Part shown: piece by piece, positions 1 through 7,346 of the stretch | Layout: each line of letters starts with the position of its first letter | Numbering within the stretch: the first letter of the stretch is position 1 | Source of the DNA: CAYOVG01 sp964407285 | Lineage (GTDB): Bacteria; Desulfobacterota; Syntrophobacteria; Syntrophobacterales; Syntrophobacteraceae | Direction of reading: 5' to 3' | Assembly: GCA_964407285.1 (NCBI GenBank) | Contig: CAYOVG010000172.1 | Location: forward strand, 1 to 14,217 | DNA length: 14,217 nt | Notes under the pieces: model-generated | The model's database searches: none | The model's input: only the letters and a program-made list of their open reading frames with translations | Told to the model about the DNA's origin: nothing | Position numbers and translations under genes: made by a program

Positions 1-1
1 C

Positions 2-553
2 GGGCAGTGCAACGATGTGTTGAACGTGCTCATCAGCGGCATACAGGAAATCACTTCGGTCCTCCTGAGCGGCTACGAACTGCACACCATCATGTTCATG
101 GTGCTCGAAACCATTTTCCGGGGTCTCAACTTCAACCGGGTGATCCTTTGCATACGGAGCAAGGCCAACGCCACCATGGATGCCCGTTTCGGTTTCGGAG
201 ACCGTGTCCAGGCGATAATACCGCACTTCGGCTTCGACCTGTCCCCCAGCGCAACCGACCTGTTCAACCTCGCCGTGTTCAAGGGGCGGGACTTCATGGT
301 GGAAGACAGTGAGAACGGCCGGATAGGCAAACACATTCCCGAGTGGTACCGGGAGGTCGTCAATGCGCCGTCTTTCCTGATCTATCCGCTGATGGTGCAA
401 AATGTGGGGCTTGGACTCTTCTATGCCGACAGGCAAACCAAGGGGCCGCTGCTCACCCACGAGCAGATCGTCTCCCTGGAGACGCTCAGAAATCAGGCGG
501 CGTTCGCCATCAATCAAAAAGCCGACGCTTCCGGGACTTCGACCGGATTCTGA
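2..553 (+). CDS. C-terminal part of a signalling protein with GAF-like domain, probably HDOD family (5' truncated)
   Basis: The reading frame is open to the left edge, so 183 residues of a longer protein are visible; GTG 17 is an internal codon, not a start. The visible part begins with a helix rich in Leu, Ile and Val (NVLISGIQEI), then a GAF-like alpha/beta domain: a helix (FMVLETIFRGL), strands such as FNRVILCIRS, a FGFGDRV turn, PSFLIYPLMVQ, GLGLFYADR and a closing helix with LETLRNQAAFAI. From family knowledge, this segment resembles the C-terminal half of deltaproteobacterial HDOD-domain signalling proteins, where an N-terminal HD-related output domain precedes it; the HDOD part itself lies outside the window, so that assignment is inference. 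It would be cytoplasmic. The next gene begins 72 bases downstream on the same strand. A plain GAF sensor fused to some other domain is the main alternative. Confidence 0.72.
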   Translation, partial: GQCNDVLNVLISGIQEITSVLLSGYELHTIMFMVLETIFRGLNFNRVILCIRSKANATMDARFGFGDRVQAIIPHFGFDLSPSATDLFNLAVFKGRDFMVEDSENGRIGKHIPEWYREVVNAPSFLIYPLMVQNVGLGLFYADRQTKGPLLTHEQIVSLETLRNQAAFAINQKADASGTSTGF

Positions 554-625
554 ACCTTGAGTTCCGACCCTTCGGCTCAGCCGACTTTGAAACGATACGA
601 GAGTGAAAATGAAAGTGGAGTTGCG

Positions 626-1366
626 ATGGTATCCCCTCTTGTTCCGAGAAGCTTCGTCATACCGATATTGGACCTTTCCCCCCATAGTCCGTACAATATC
701 ATAACTCTGCTGGAAGACCTGGGTCCCGTTCCGGGAGAAGTCATCTGCATATTCAACTCCAGGGATGTCTACGAGGAGCTGCAAGGGCATCCACGGATCG
801 ACAAGTTTTGCTTCAACAAGCTGAACGCCGGAGTGAGCAGGTCCTGGAACCTGGGTATCAACCTGGCGGAAGGCCGAGTGGTCTACATCATGAACGCCGA
901 CCTCCATGTGCTTCCGTCCGCCGTCGCAACGCTGGAATCCTACCTTTTCAGCCTGGACAAGGCGGTAATCGCGGGTCCGCAGGGGTCCTACATCGACTGG
1001 CAAAAGCTCGCCGCTGCAAGGTATTTTCAAAAGGGCAACTTCGACAGGCCCGTCAAGACCCATGACGTGTCGGGCTTTTTCTTCGGCATTCACCTGGAGA
1101 GGTTCCTGGCCCACCGGCTGATGTTCGACGTGCGTTTCAGCCCATGCTTCTTCGAGGAGTGGGACATGGGACTTCAGGTGGTCCAGGCCGGGCTCGCATG
1201 TTACGCCGTTCCCGTGGTCGACTTCGAACACCATTGGGGAGTATCGCAGGCCCCGGGCGACACCCGGATAAACTACTTCGGGAGAGAAATGCGTCGTGAC
1301 GAGATACTCATGGAAAACCGGAGAAGGTTCATCGAAAAGTGGGGGAGCCTCATTCTGCGGCCTTGA
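626..1366 (+). CDS. Small GT-A / family 2-like glycosyltransferase
   Basis: A 246-residue cytoplasmic protein predicted to transfer a sugar from a nucleotide-sugar donor. It has the GT2 order: a first strand (FVIPILDL), a strand EVICIFNS, the segment NAGVSRSWNLGINLAEG that resembles the family's conserved Asn/Gly-rich helix, strand VVYIMNADL with the metal-site position at residues 90-92, and a C-terminal acceptor region with FFEEWDMGLQ (EEWD at 177-180) and HHWG at 202-205. The metal motif reads N-A-D instead of D-x-D. ATG 626 is chosen because GTGGAG ends five bases before it; the in-frame TTG at 557 has no ribosome site and would add a low-complexity tail. At 246 residues it is near the minimum for one GT-A domain, with no membrane helices. 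The acceptor and donor cannot be read from sequence. Confidence 0.75.
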   Translation: MVSPLVPRSFVIPILDLSPHSPYNIITLLEDLGPVPGEVICIFNSRDVYEELQGHPRIDKFCFNKLNAGVSRSWNLGINLAEGRVVYIMNADLHVLPSAVATLESYLFSLDKAVIAGPQGSYIDWQKLAAARYFQKGNFDRPVKTHDVSGFFFGIHLERFLAHRLMFDVRFSPCFFEEWDMGLQVVQAGLACYAVPVVDFEHHWGVSQAPGDTRINYFGREMRRDEILMENRRRFIEKWGSLILRP

Positions 1367-1416
1367 TAAGCACAAGACGACGTTCTTTTTCTTTCTGCTC
1401 ACTGCGTGTTTGGAGC

Positions 1417-1446
1417 TTGACCGGAAGTCAGGGTAAGATCTAGATT
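1417..1446 (+). promoter_or_regulatory. Candidate sigma-70 promoter for the toxin-antitoxin pair
   Basis: TTGACC (1417-1422) and TAGATT (1441-1446) are separated by 18 bases, matching the -35 and -10 consensus at five and four positions of six. It lies 45 bases before the antitoxin start, and the -10 sits inside a palindrome, as expected for an autoregulated toxin-antitoxin operon. Confidence 0.4.
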
Positions 1447-1451
1447 TAGAT
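1438..1451. promoter_or_regulatory. 14-bp palindrome, candidate antitoxin operator
   Basis: ATCTA (1438-1442) and TAGAT (1447-1451) are perfect inverted arms around GATT, overlapping the candidate -10. A second small palindrome, GATATC (1449-1454), abuts it. Binding here by the AbrB-type antitoxin dimer is inference from how such pairs usually regulate themselves. Confidence 0.4.
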
Positions 1452-1491
1452 ATCATGTGAACGTGGAATTGCATGAAAGGAGAATTCCGGT

Positions 1492-1740
1492 ATGAAATCG
1501 AAAGTAACCTCGAGGGGACAGGTCTCCATACCGTCGGAAATAAGGAAGAAATTCAATATTGAGCCTGAATCCAGGATAGAATGGATTGTGGAAGGCAGTG
1601 TCATCAAGGTCATCCCTCTTCCAAAGGATCCAATAACAGCATTCAGGGGACGAGGTTCCGGGAAGTTTACCACGGAGCAATTGGCCGAGGAAAGACGGGT
1701 AGAGAGAGAAGCAGAAGATGAAAGGGAACAAATCAACTGA
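1492..1740 (+). CDS. AbrB/MazE-fold antitoxin (VapB type)
   Basis: An 82-residue protein with the swapped-hairpin AbrB/SpoVT DNA-binding domain at residues 1-45: the opening MKSKVTSRGQVSIPSEIRKK is the classic signature, followed by IEPESRIEWIVEGSVIKVIPL. The charged tail (about residues 60-82, rich in Glu and Arg) is the part that in this family folds onto and inhibits the toxin. The start is secure: AAAGGAG lies nine bases upstream. The gene overlaps the toxin start by 23 bases, which implies translational coupling and paired dosage. Role by family: neutralise the PIN ribonuclease and, as a toxin-antitoxin complex, repress its own promoter. Base composition is visibly more A/T-rich than the flanking glycan genes, suggesting acquisition. 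Confidence 0.9.
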   Translation: MKSKVTSRGQVSIPSEIRKKFNIEPESRIEWIVEGSVIKVIPLPKDPITAFRGRGSGKFTTEQLAEERRVEREAEDEREQIN

Positions 1741-2158
1741 TTCCTATGTATTTGACGCCTCCGCATTGTTGACTCTCTGGAGTGATGAAGAAGGGGCCGA
1801 TTCCGTTGAATCCATATTGCGTTCGGAGGCTCATATTTATGTTTCCTTTATGAGCTATATGGAGGGCCGGTACAGGATATGGAAGAATGCCGACAGGAGA
1901 GAATCGGAGGAGTTTTCAAAATATGTCGGTCCTCTTCCCGTGGAGAAGGTAAACGTCACTGATGAAATCTTTGAAAGGGCCATAGAGATAAAGGCCACGA
2001 ATAATTTCTCCGTATGCGACAGTTGGATTGTCGCCACAGCCATCGCCACTGGTTCCATTCTCGTTCATAAAGATCCGGAATTCGAGCAAGTTAAAGCGTT
2101 CGTAAAGCTCAGGTCGTTGCCTTATAAGCTTCTTACGAAGAAAAGAGGAAAGAATTAA
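1718..2158 (+). CDS. PIN-domain ribonuclease toxin (VapC type)
   Basis: A 146-residue PIN domain protein of normal toxin length. The four acidic metal-binding positions are visible: D13 in the opening YVFDASALL, E49 in SYMEG, D101 in CDSWIVATA and D119 in VHKDPEF. Family role: Mg-dependent endoribonuclease, held inactive by its partner and released when the antitoxin is degraded; several characterised VapC enzymes cut tRNA or rRNA, but the target here is unknown. The ATG lies inside the antitoxin reading frame (23-base overlap), so translation is probably coupled; no strong separate ribosome site is needed. All catalytic positions are present, so it looks active. It is A/T-richer than the neighbouring genes. 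It has no evident link to the glycan genes and is likely a passenger or stabiliser of the region. Confidence 0.9.
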   Translation: MKGNKSTDSYVFDASALLTLWSDEEGADSVESILRSEAHIYVSFMSYMEGRYRIWKNADRRESEEFSKYVGPLPVEKVNVTDEIFERAIEIKATNNFSVCDSWIVATAIATGSILVHKDPEFEQVKAFVKLRSLPYKLLTKKRGKN

Positions 2159-2162
2159 ACCT

Positions 2163-2180
2163 CCACGGCTGCAACCGTGG
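2163..2180. terminator. Short perfect hairpin after the toxin gene
   Basis: CCACGG (2163-2168) and CCGTGG (2175-2180) form a perfect 6-bp stem with a CTGCAA loop, five bases after the toxin stop. There is no U-run after it, so intrinsic termination would be weak. Hairpins of this look also occur at ends of IS200/IS605-type elements, so a mobile-element scar is an alternative. Confidence 0.35.
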
Positions 2181-2219
2181 GATCTTCGCGCAACCTCCGA
2201 CCCAACCGGGAGCCTGTCC

Positions 2220-3185
2220 ATGAACGTGCTGTTCCTGACCGATCCCGCCCCCAATTATGTTCCGGATCTTCTCCTGCATGGCTTCAGGAAGCTCATCGGA
2301 CCCGCCGCCGTGGATTACCCGAGGAAGAATTGCCTCTACGAGGGTTTTCTGGGAGGCGCGGGCGGCGATCAGCTCTGCCCCGGATGGTTCCCGCCCGACG
2401 GCGACGGGGGAAACCGCGTGGACCGCGACGACATCCGCTCGAAGATACTGCGCGGATTCTTCAAGTACATCATCTGCGACGTAAGGGCGTACCCGGTGCT
2501 GCAAAGGCTCATCCTGGAATGGCCTTCCGGGTTGGTGCTGGTGGATGGCGAGGACTTCCCCGTCAGAATTCCTCCGGGCCGCCATGCCGTATGTCGCCGC
2601 GAGACGGACGGGTCCGACTTCAGCATACCGCTTCCCATGGCTCTTCCCGAGGAGATTTTCCGCTGGATTGCGTCTTACGACGGCGAAGGCAAGCGCTATT
2701 CGGTGGGGTTTCTCGGCGGCGCAAGCGACGTGAGGGGGGAGCGCCGGGCCGTCGTCGAAGCCGTCGCCCGTGCGTACCCCGACAGCCTGCTGCAAACCAC
2801 CGGGATGCCGTCGGAGGAGAACCCGAATCCGGACGGCCGGTTGGGCCGGGACGACTACTACAGAAGCCTGCAGAAGTGCAGGGTCGTGCTCTCTTTACCG
2901 GGGACGGGATTCGACACGTTCCGGTTCTGGGAAAACGCGGCGATGCGAGCCGTTCACATCTCCCGCAGGTTGCCCCTGCTTATTCCCGGCGATTTCCGGG
3001 AAGGATGGCAAATCCTTCGCTTTTCCACTCCGGACGAGTTGCGGCGCGCCATAGACTTTGCGCTGGAAGACGATTCGAGGGCCGGGCGCATGGTTGAAGG
3101 CAGCCGAAGGAGCCTCCTGGAGCGCCACCTGACCACCCGAAGGGCGGTCTACCTGCTGCAAAGGCTCGAGTCGCTCTTCGGCTGA
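2220..3185 (+). CDS. Putative GT-B / exostosin-like glycosyltransferase
   Basis: A 321-residue cytoplasmic protein. The start ATG is supported by GGGAG seven bases upstream. The N-terminal half opens with the Rossmann-like strand MNVLFLTDPAPNYVP. The C-terminal half carries the donor-site layout: strand RYSVGFLGGASD (159-170), a helix, DDYYRSLQKCRVVLSLPGTG (211-230) and FDTFRFWENAAM (231-242), then LPLLIPGDF (251-259) and a final helix DELRRAIDFALEDD. That order, especially the acidic residue in FWE after a small-residue loop, resembles exostosin-type and CgeB-like GT-B enzymes; assignment to a CAZy family is not possible by eye. There are no signal or membrane segments. It follows the toxin-antitoxin pair by 61 bases and ends convergently with the methyltransferase gene. 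Substrate is unknown; context suggests assembly of the same glycan as its neighbours. Confidence 0.65.
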   Translation: MNVLFLTDPAPNYVPDLLLHGFRKLIGPAAVDYPRKNCLYEGFLGGAGGDQLCPGWFPPDGDGGNRVDRDDIRSKILRGFFKYIICDVRAYPVLQRLILEWPSGLVLVDGEDFPVRIPPGRHAVCRRETDGSDFSIPLPMALPEEIFRWIASYDGEGKRYSVGFLGGASDVRGERRAVVEAVARAYPDSLLQTTGMPSEENPNPDGRLGRDDYYRSLQKCRVVLSLPGTGFDTFRFWENAAMRAVHISRRLPLLIPGDFREGWQILRFSTPDELRRAIDFALEDDSRAGRMVEGSRRSLLERHLTTRRAVYLLQRLESLFG

Positions 3186-3231
3186 CCGGCATCCGTTTCC
3201 GCCTGTCCGGTTCAATCCGGCAATCCGTCGT

Positions 3232-3262
3232 GCCTTTACGATCCGCTACGCCTTTACGATCC
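3232..3262. repeat. 13-bp direct repeat (18-bp tandem duplication) at a gene end
   Basis: GCCTTTACGATCC occurs at 3232-3244 and again at 3250-3262. The second copy encodes the last residues (IVKA) of the minus-strand methyltransferase, and the TAG stop lies between the copies. The frame beyond the stop again reads RIVKA, so this is an in-frame 18-bp duplication, partly outside the gene. Confidence 0.7.
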
Positions 3263-4040
3263 AATCGACCAACCCCGTCCCGCTCCAATGCCCGAAACTG
3301 GTGAGATCCATTTTGGGACGTTGAATGGAGCGCCAGGTGGCGAGCATGAGCATCACCCGGATGTCGTCGAACACGACGATCGGAGGACGGCGGAACGGGA
3401 CTCCGGCAAGTTGCTCGAGGAACAACGCCTCGGTGAAGCCGTCCTTGGGACCGTCGACGAACAGCAGTTCCGCTTCGGCCATGGCGTCGCGGTACCGGGC
3501 GAAGAGGTCCGGCGCCTTCATGTCCGAGACTACCTGGATCACTCTGCCGGAATCAAAATCGTCACGGGTGAGCCAGGGGTCGGCCTTGGCCGTCCAGGGA
3601 TCGATATCGACGGTGTAGACTCCGGCGGTCTCGTCCAGTCCTTCGAGCAACGCCACGGTGCCCATTCCCGCATCGGTGCCGAACTCCCAGACCACCCTTG
3701 GTTTGAGCAACAGGCACAGAGCGGTGAGCAGATTGTAGTGTTCGCCCGGAAACACCTCATACCATCGGGGACCTTCCCCGCGCCGCTTCATCAGGATCGG
3801 ATGATCCATTCGGGGAGCGTGCACCGCAAGCTGCACCGCCAGTTGGTACAGCCGCGGAGAGGGCCGCCAGGGTTCGTCGTCGAGGCTCAGGAGCATGGTG
3901 GGTTCGGCCTGCCGAACCGGTGGCCTGTCCATCAGGCGAAGGGCGATGAAACGTCGCACATGAGGCGGCAGTTGACGCCGTACCGAATCGAAATCGAAAA
4001 ACTGGCCGTTGATCAGAATGCCGGATTGATCCGTTTTCAT
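3246..4040 (-). CDS. Class I SAM-dependent methyltransferase
   Basis: A 264-residue Rossmann-fold methyltransferase, resembling the Methyltransf_24 / O-methyltransferase group. Motif I is WEFGTDAGMGTVALLEGL (118-135), the acidic ribose-binding position is VDIDPW (144-149), and the later strands are LLFVDGPKDG (192-201) and IVVFDDIRVM (221-230), with acidic residues suited to metal or substrate binding. The start is ATG 4040 because GGAGG sits five bases before it; the alternative ATG at 4052 contains that very GGAGG and has no ribosome site of its own. It lies 72 bases behind the GT2-radical SAM fusion on the same strand, so the two are probably co-transcribed. The substrate is unknown; an O-methylation of a sugar in the same glycan is a reasonable inference. 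There is no membrane segment, so it acts in the cytoplasm. Confidence 0.8.
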   Translation of the reverse strand: MKTDQSGILINGQFFDFDSVRRQLPPHVRRFIALRLMDRPPVRQAEPTMLLSLDDEPWRPSPRLYQLAVQLAVHAPRMDHPILMKRRGEGPRWYEVFPGEHYNLLTALCLLLKPRVVWEFGTDAGMGTVALLEGLDETAGVYTVDIDPWTAKADPWLTRDDFDSGRVIQVVSDMKAPDLFARYRDAMAEAELLFVDGPKDGFTEALFLEQLAGVPFRRPPIVVFDDIRVMLMLATWRSIQRPKMDLTSFGHWSGTGLVDWIVKA

Positions 4041-4052
4041 TGCCGCCTCCAT

Positions 4053-4065
4053 AATATCCGATATT
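4053..4065. promoter_or_regulatory. 13-bp perfect palindrome upstream of the methyltransferase
   Basis: AATATC (4053-4058) and GATATT (4060-4065) are inverted arms around one C, just outside the ribosome site of the methyltransferase gene. It may be a protein-binding site or chance in an A/T-rich spot. A separate small hairpin, GACTG (4087-4091) with CAGTC (4097-4101), lies nearer the upstream gene's stop. Confidence 0.25.
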
Positions 4066-4112
4066 CGGAGTCAAGTAAGCTGCCATGACTGTCAGGCAGT
4101 CGTCTCGTCAGG

Positions 4113-7070
4113 TTAAGCGCACCGAGCCTTGAATGCTGCAAACTTCCGGTTTGCGAGCTTCACCGCATCCTCGAGGTCCTCCCTGCCGAGCGAGTCCGTT
4201 CGGATAACGGTATGCAGGCCGCCGTCGAACTTGTCCCATTCCTCCGTCAGCAGGTTTCCTCTCTCTTTGAGCATCCGGTAGTACTCGGTGCCCGGAAATG
4301 GAGTCGTGATCGAGAACTGGATGGTGTCGGGATTCATCTCCTTCGCGAAATCGATGGTCTTCCGGATGGTCTCCCTCGTCTCGCCGGGAAGCCCGAAGGT
4401 GAACGTCAGGTGTGTCTTGATCCCAAGCTCCCTGCACCACCGCACCGCATCCCTTACCGTGCGCAGGTCCAGTCCCTTCCCGGCCATGTCCACCAGTTCC
4501 TGGACGCCCGATTCCACGCCGAACTTGATGCCGACAAGCCCGGCTCTCTTCATGGAGGCCAGGGTCTCATAGTCCGAGGTGTCCGCCCGCGCCATCGCTC
4601 CCCATGGGATGTTCAAACCTCGCCTCACCATCTCCTCGCACAACTCCAGCATCCTCTTCTTCCCGATGTTGAAGGTATCGTCGTCAAAGTAGATGGACCT
4701 GAAGCCGTATTCACGCACCATGGCCTCCAGTTCGTCGACCACCTTCTTCGGATCGCGGACCCTGTACTTCTTCCCCCCGTAAAGCACCTGGGGCCACACG
4801 CAGTAAATGCAGCCGAACGGACACCCCCGGCTCGCATGAACCTGGAGGTTCGGATACTTCATGCCGGCGAACAGGTCGTTGTACTTGTAGATCGGCACGA
4901 GGAGGCGCTCGGGCCGGGGCAGGGCGTCGAGGTCGTCGATCGGGTCGCTTCGGCCGTTGTCCACGATATCGCCGCTTTCGGAAACGTACAGGAGCCCCTT
5001 GATATGGGCGGGATCTCCGCCCTCGATGAGAGCTTCGATAAGCTCCGCGCCGGCCCGCTCGTATTCCCCCTGGATGATGAAATCGACGAACGGGTTTTGC
5101 CGGATGATGTCCTTCCCCCGCGCGGTCGCCTGGGGACCCACCCAGATGACCCTCGCGGCGGGAAGGCGTTCCTTGATCTTCAGGAGCCACAGGCTGTCTA
5201 CCAGGAAAGAGGCCGTGGAAGTCTCCATTACGATCACATCGGGGCCGAACCCCGCCACCCTCTCGATGAATTCGACATAAGTCAGGTCCTCCGCTATCGC
5301 GTCCACGATGATATTGTTGACGCCCTTCTCCGTCAGCATGGACGACAGGTATCCCATAAAAAACGGGTAGGGATTGTAGCCGATGAAACCGCCCTCGAAT
5401 TTGCGTGAAGTGAACGGCCACCTCGAACCCGCTCTCACCCCTCTTCTTTCCTTCGTGTACCAGGGCGGATTCAGGAGCATCACCCGCGGTCCCGCGCGGT
5501 AAGGAGTGTTTGCTTCCTCGTGGCGCACCCGCCTTGCGCTCGTCTCCGCCATGGTGAACACCAGCGGGTCCAGGTTGAAAATCCCGGAGAGGGCCGCAAA
5601 CACTTTCGACAGGTAGTCCATGTGGATGTATGAATTCGCGTTGAACCCGGCGAGTATTTTGCCTATTTCCGCTCCCGTCCCCGCGGCGCTCAGGACCCTG
5701 GTCTTCAGGTCCGCGGTGTGCCCGGTTTTGCCTTCGATATTGAGCACCGATACGATGTCGTTTATATCTTCGAGTATGTAGGAGAGCAGCCTGTCGCTGA
5801 CCAGGTTGGAAGTCTTCAGTAAATAAATCAATATAATATACGCAGCCTTGATCGTATTCCACTTTTCGAAACCGGGCGCACGGACATAAGCCTCGTGCAG
5901 GTCCTTGAAAAGCGTCTTAATGCAGCTCAGGAAGTTGGGATACATGATATCGTATTGGAAACTGTTCATCTGCTTGCAGATATCGTCGAGATTCACGCCG
6001 ATATCGTTTATGCTCTTCGCCTTGAGCTTTTCCATATCTTCGTAGGCCCCGGATACCTCGAAGACGGGCTTTCTCCAGTTATAGCAAGTATTTACAACGC
6101 CGCGAAGGCTGTCGGTCCTCATGTGGCGGCAAACCGCGCCCGGAATGTACCTGGTCGTATACCCCTGTCTTCTGACTCGGTTACACAGGTCCATGTCCTC
6201 GAAATTGGTCCTGAACGCCTTGTTGTACCCCCCCACCTGTTTTAACACGTCCATCCGAAAGACATTGTTGCTGCCGTTCAGATTCACACCATCCAGGACG
6301 GCGTCGCCGTGGTCCTGGAACATGCGCACCTGCCGCCACCTGTCCGAAACCGTGACCGTGTTCTTTTCGATGAGCCTTCCGCTGACGCCGGCCACGTTGC
6401 CGCCCGTAAAGGAAAGCATGAGCCGTTCCAGCCAGTATCTGTCCAGAACGACATCGGAATCGACCGCCGCGAGCATCTCTCCGAGCGCATTGGCTATAGC
6501 CGTGTTCCTGGCTGCGGAAAGCCCCTGGTTTCCGTCGTGCCTGAGCAGCCTGACGTTATACCGGCTCGCCACCTCGACGGAATCGTCCGTGGACCCGTCG
6601 TCTACTACCATTATTTCGTCGATGGGATAGCTTTGCTCCAAAGCGCTCTCTATCGTTGCGCCGATGAACCGCGCCGCATTGAAGCACGGAATGTACAGGG
6701 TGACCGTTTTGTGCGGATACAGCCGGTCTTTTGCCTCGAGAGCGTCCGGCCCGTATCGCCGTCCGACCGATTCACGAACGTACTTGCGGATCGTCTCCTT
6801 CGCGCAGTAGTGGAGCTGAAACCTTTCGTAAAGGTCTATCAAGGCGCTATGGGAAGGTTCATGGCGCGGATCGGAAAGGATCGATTTGCGGTAACTGTCG
6901 ATAGCGGAACCGAACAGCCCTATCTTCTCGAAGGCTCTTCCCAACTGGTAGTGGCGGTGCGCCCCGGCCCCTTCGTCGCCGGGGGGCCGCGTGAGACCTC
7001 TGTAGTCCGCGAGAAACGCCTCGAGGTCCTCTTGGCGGGACGATTCAAAATACCCTTCCGAGAACAGCAT
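4113..7070 (-). CDS. TPR - GT2 glycosyltransferase - B12-binding radical SAM fusion protein
   Basis: One uninterrupted 985-residue frame. Residues 35-100 hold TPR-like helices (YQLGRAFEKIGLFGSAIDSYRK). Residues 121-310 are a canonical GT2 domain: TLYIPCFNAARFI, EIMVVDDGSTDDS, the AAVDSD metal motif (D204, D206), and FEDMDLCNRVRRQGY (290-304). Residues 330-525 are a helical linker that I do not recognise. Residues 528-690 form a B12-binding-like Rossmann fold (VMLLNPPW, PDVIVMETSTASF, RVIWVGPQAT, DFIIQGEYE). Residues 740-985 are radical SAM: C750, C754 and C757 (CPFGCIYC) bind the 4Fe-4S cluster, with FDDDTF, GIKFGVESG and LTFTFGLPGET. The usual DxHxxG cobalamin His motif is not seen (DAIAED instead). 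By family, the parts add a sugar and perform radical chemistry such as C-methylation; the joint role is inference. GAGAGGA precedes the ATG. Likely operon with the downstream methyltransferase. Confidence 0.88.
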   Translation of the reverse strand: MLFSEGYFESSRQEDLEAFLADYRGLTRPPGDEGAGAHRHYQLGRAFEKIGLFGSAIDSYRKSILSDPRHEPSHSALIDLYERFQLHYCAKETIRKYVRESVGRRYGPDALEAKDRLYPHKTVTLYIPCFNAARFIGATIESALEQSYPIDEIMVVDDGSTDDSVEVASRYNVRLLRHDGNQGLSAARNTAIANALGEMLAAVDSDVVLDRYWLERLMLSFTGGNVAGVSGRLIEKNTVTVSDRWRQVRMFQDHGDAVLDGVNLNGSNNVFRMDVLKQVGGYNKAFRTNFEDMDLCNRVRRQGYTTRYIPGAVCRHMRTDSLRGVVNTCYNWRKPVFEVSGAYEDMEKLKAKSINDIGVNLDDICKQMNSFQYDIMYPNFLSCIKTLFKDLHEAYVRAPGFEKWNTIKAAYIILIYLLKTSNLVSDRLLSYILEDINDIVSVLNIEGKTGHTADLKTRVLSAAGTGAEIGKILAGFNANSYIHMDYLSKVFAALSGIFNLDPLVFTMAETSARRVRHEEANTPYRAGPRVMLLNPPWYTKERRGVRAGSRWPFTSRKFEGGFIGYNPYPFFMGYLSSMLTEKGVNNIIVDAIAEDLTYVEFIERVAGFGPDVIVMETSTASFLVDSLWLLKIKERLPAARVIWVGPQATARGKDIIRQNPFVDFIIQGEYERAGAELIEALIEGGDPAHIKGLLYVSESGDIVDNGRSDPIDDLDALPRPERLLVPIYKYNDLFAGMKYPNLQVHASRGCPFGCIYCVWPQVLYGGKKYRVRDPKKVVDELEAMVREYGFRSIYFDDDTFNIGKKRMLELCEEMVRRGLNIPWGAMARADTSDYETLASMKRAGLVGIKFGVESGVQELVDMAGKGLDLRTVRDAVRWCRELGIKTHLTFTFGLPGETRETIRKTIDFAKEMNPDTIQFSITTPFPGTEYYRMLKERGNLLTEEWDKFDGGLHTVIRTDSLGREDLEDAVKLANRKFAAFKARCA

Positions 7071-7149
7071 GATTCCTCTCCAGAATTGCTTCTATGCTAC
7101 GTATACAAAAAAATTGAGCTGCGTTGGACCGTTTATCTCATGATCCCGG

Positions 7150-7178
7150 AAATTAACATCGCTAAGAGCATCTTTCAA
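7150..7178 (-). promoter_or_regulatory. Weak candidate promoter for the fusion-protein gene
   Basis: On the minus strand TTGAAA (7178-7173) is followed after 17 bases by TAATTT (7155-7150); the -35 matches well, the -10 poorly. It lies 80 bases before the ATG, in the 276-base divergent gap 7071-7346. I see no convincing promoter in that gap for the plus-strand gene. Confidence 0.25.
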
Positions 7179-7346
7179 AAGAAAAATTCACGACCGGACG
7201 CTGTTTCTTCTCTCACCGCGAAAAGCGCGAACAATACGGCAAGTTCGCTCGGAAACGACTGCATGTTCTTCTTGACCTGCCCATCGGAAAATGGTTTTGT
7301 TGAGAACCTGAACCCGTAATCCGATTGCCATTCCCAGGGGGTGCCC

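Noticed and set aside
557..625. Upstream TTG start for the small GT2-like gene
   Set aside because: No ribosome site; ATG 626 has GTGGAG at good spacing and the extra residues are low complexity.
4212..5408. 398-codon plus-strand open frame
   Set aside because: It lies opposite the radical SAM half, whose Cys motif and conserved segments show the minus strand is coding.
7272..7302. TTGACC as a promoter for the FkbM fusion gene
   Set aside because: No acceptable -10 hexamer occurs at 16-18 bases downstream.
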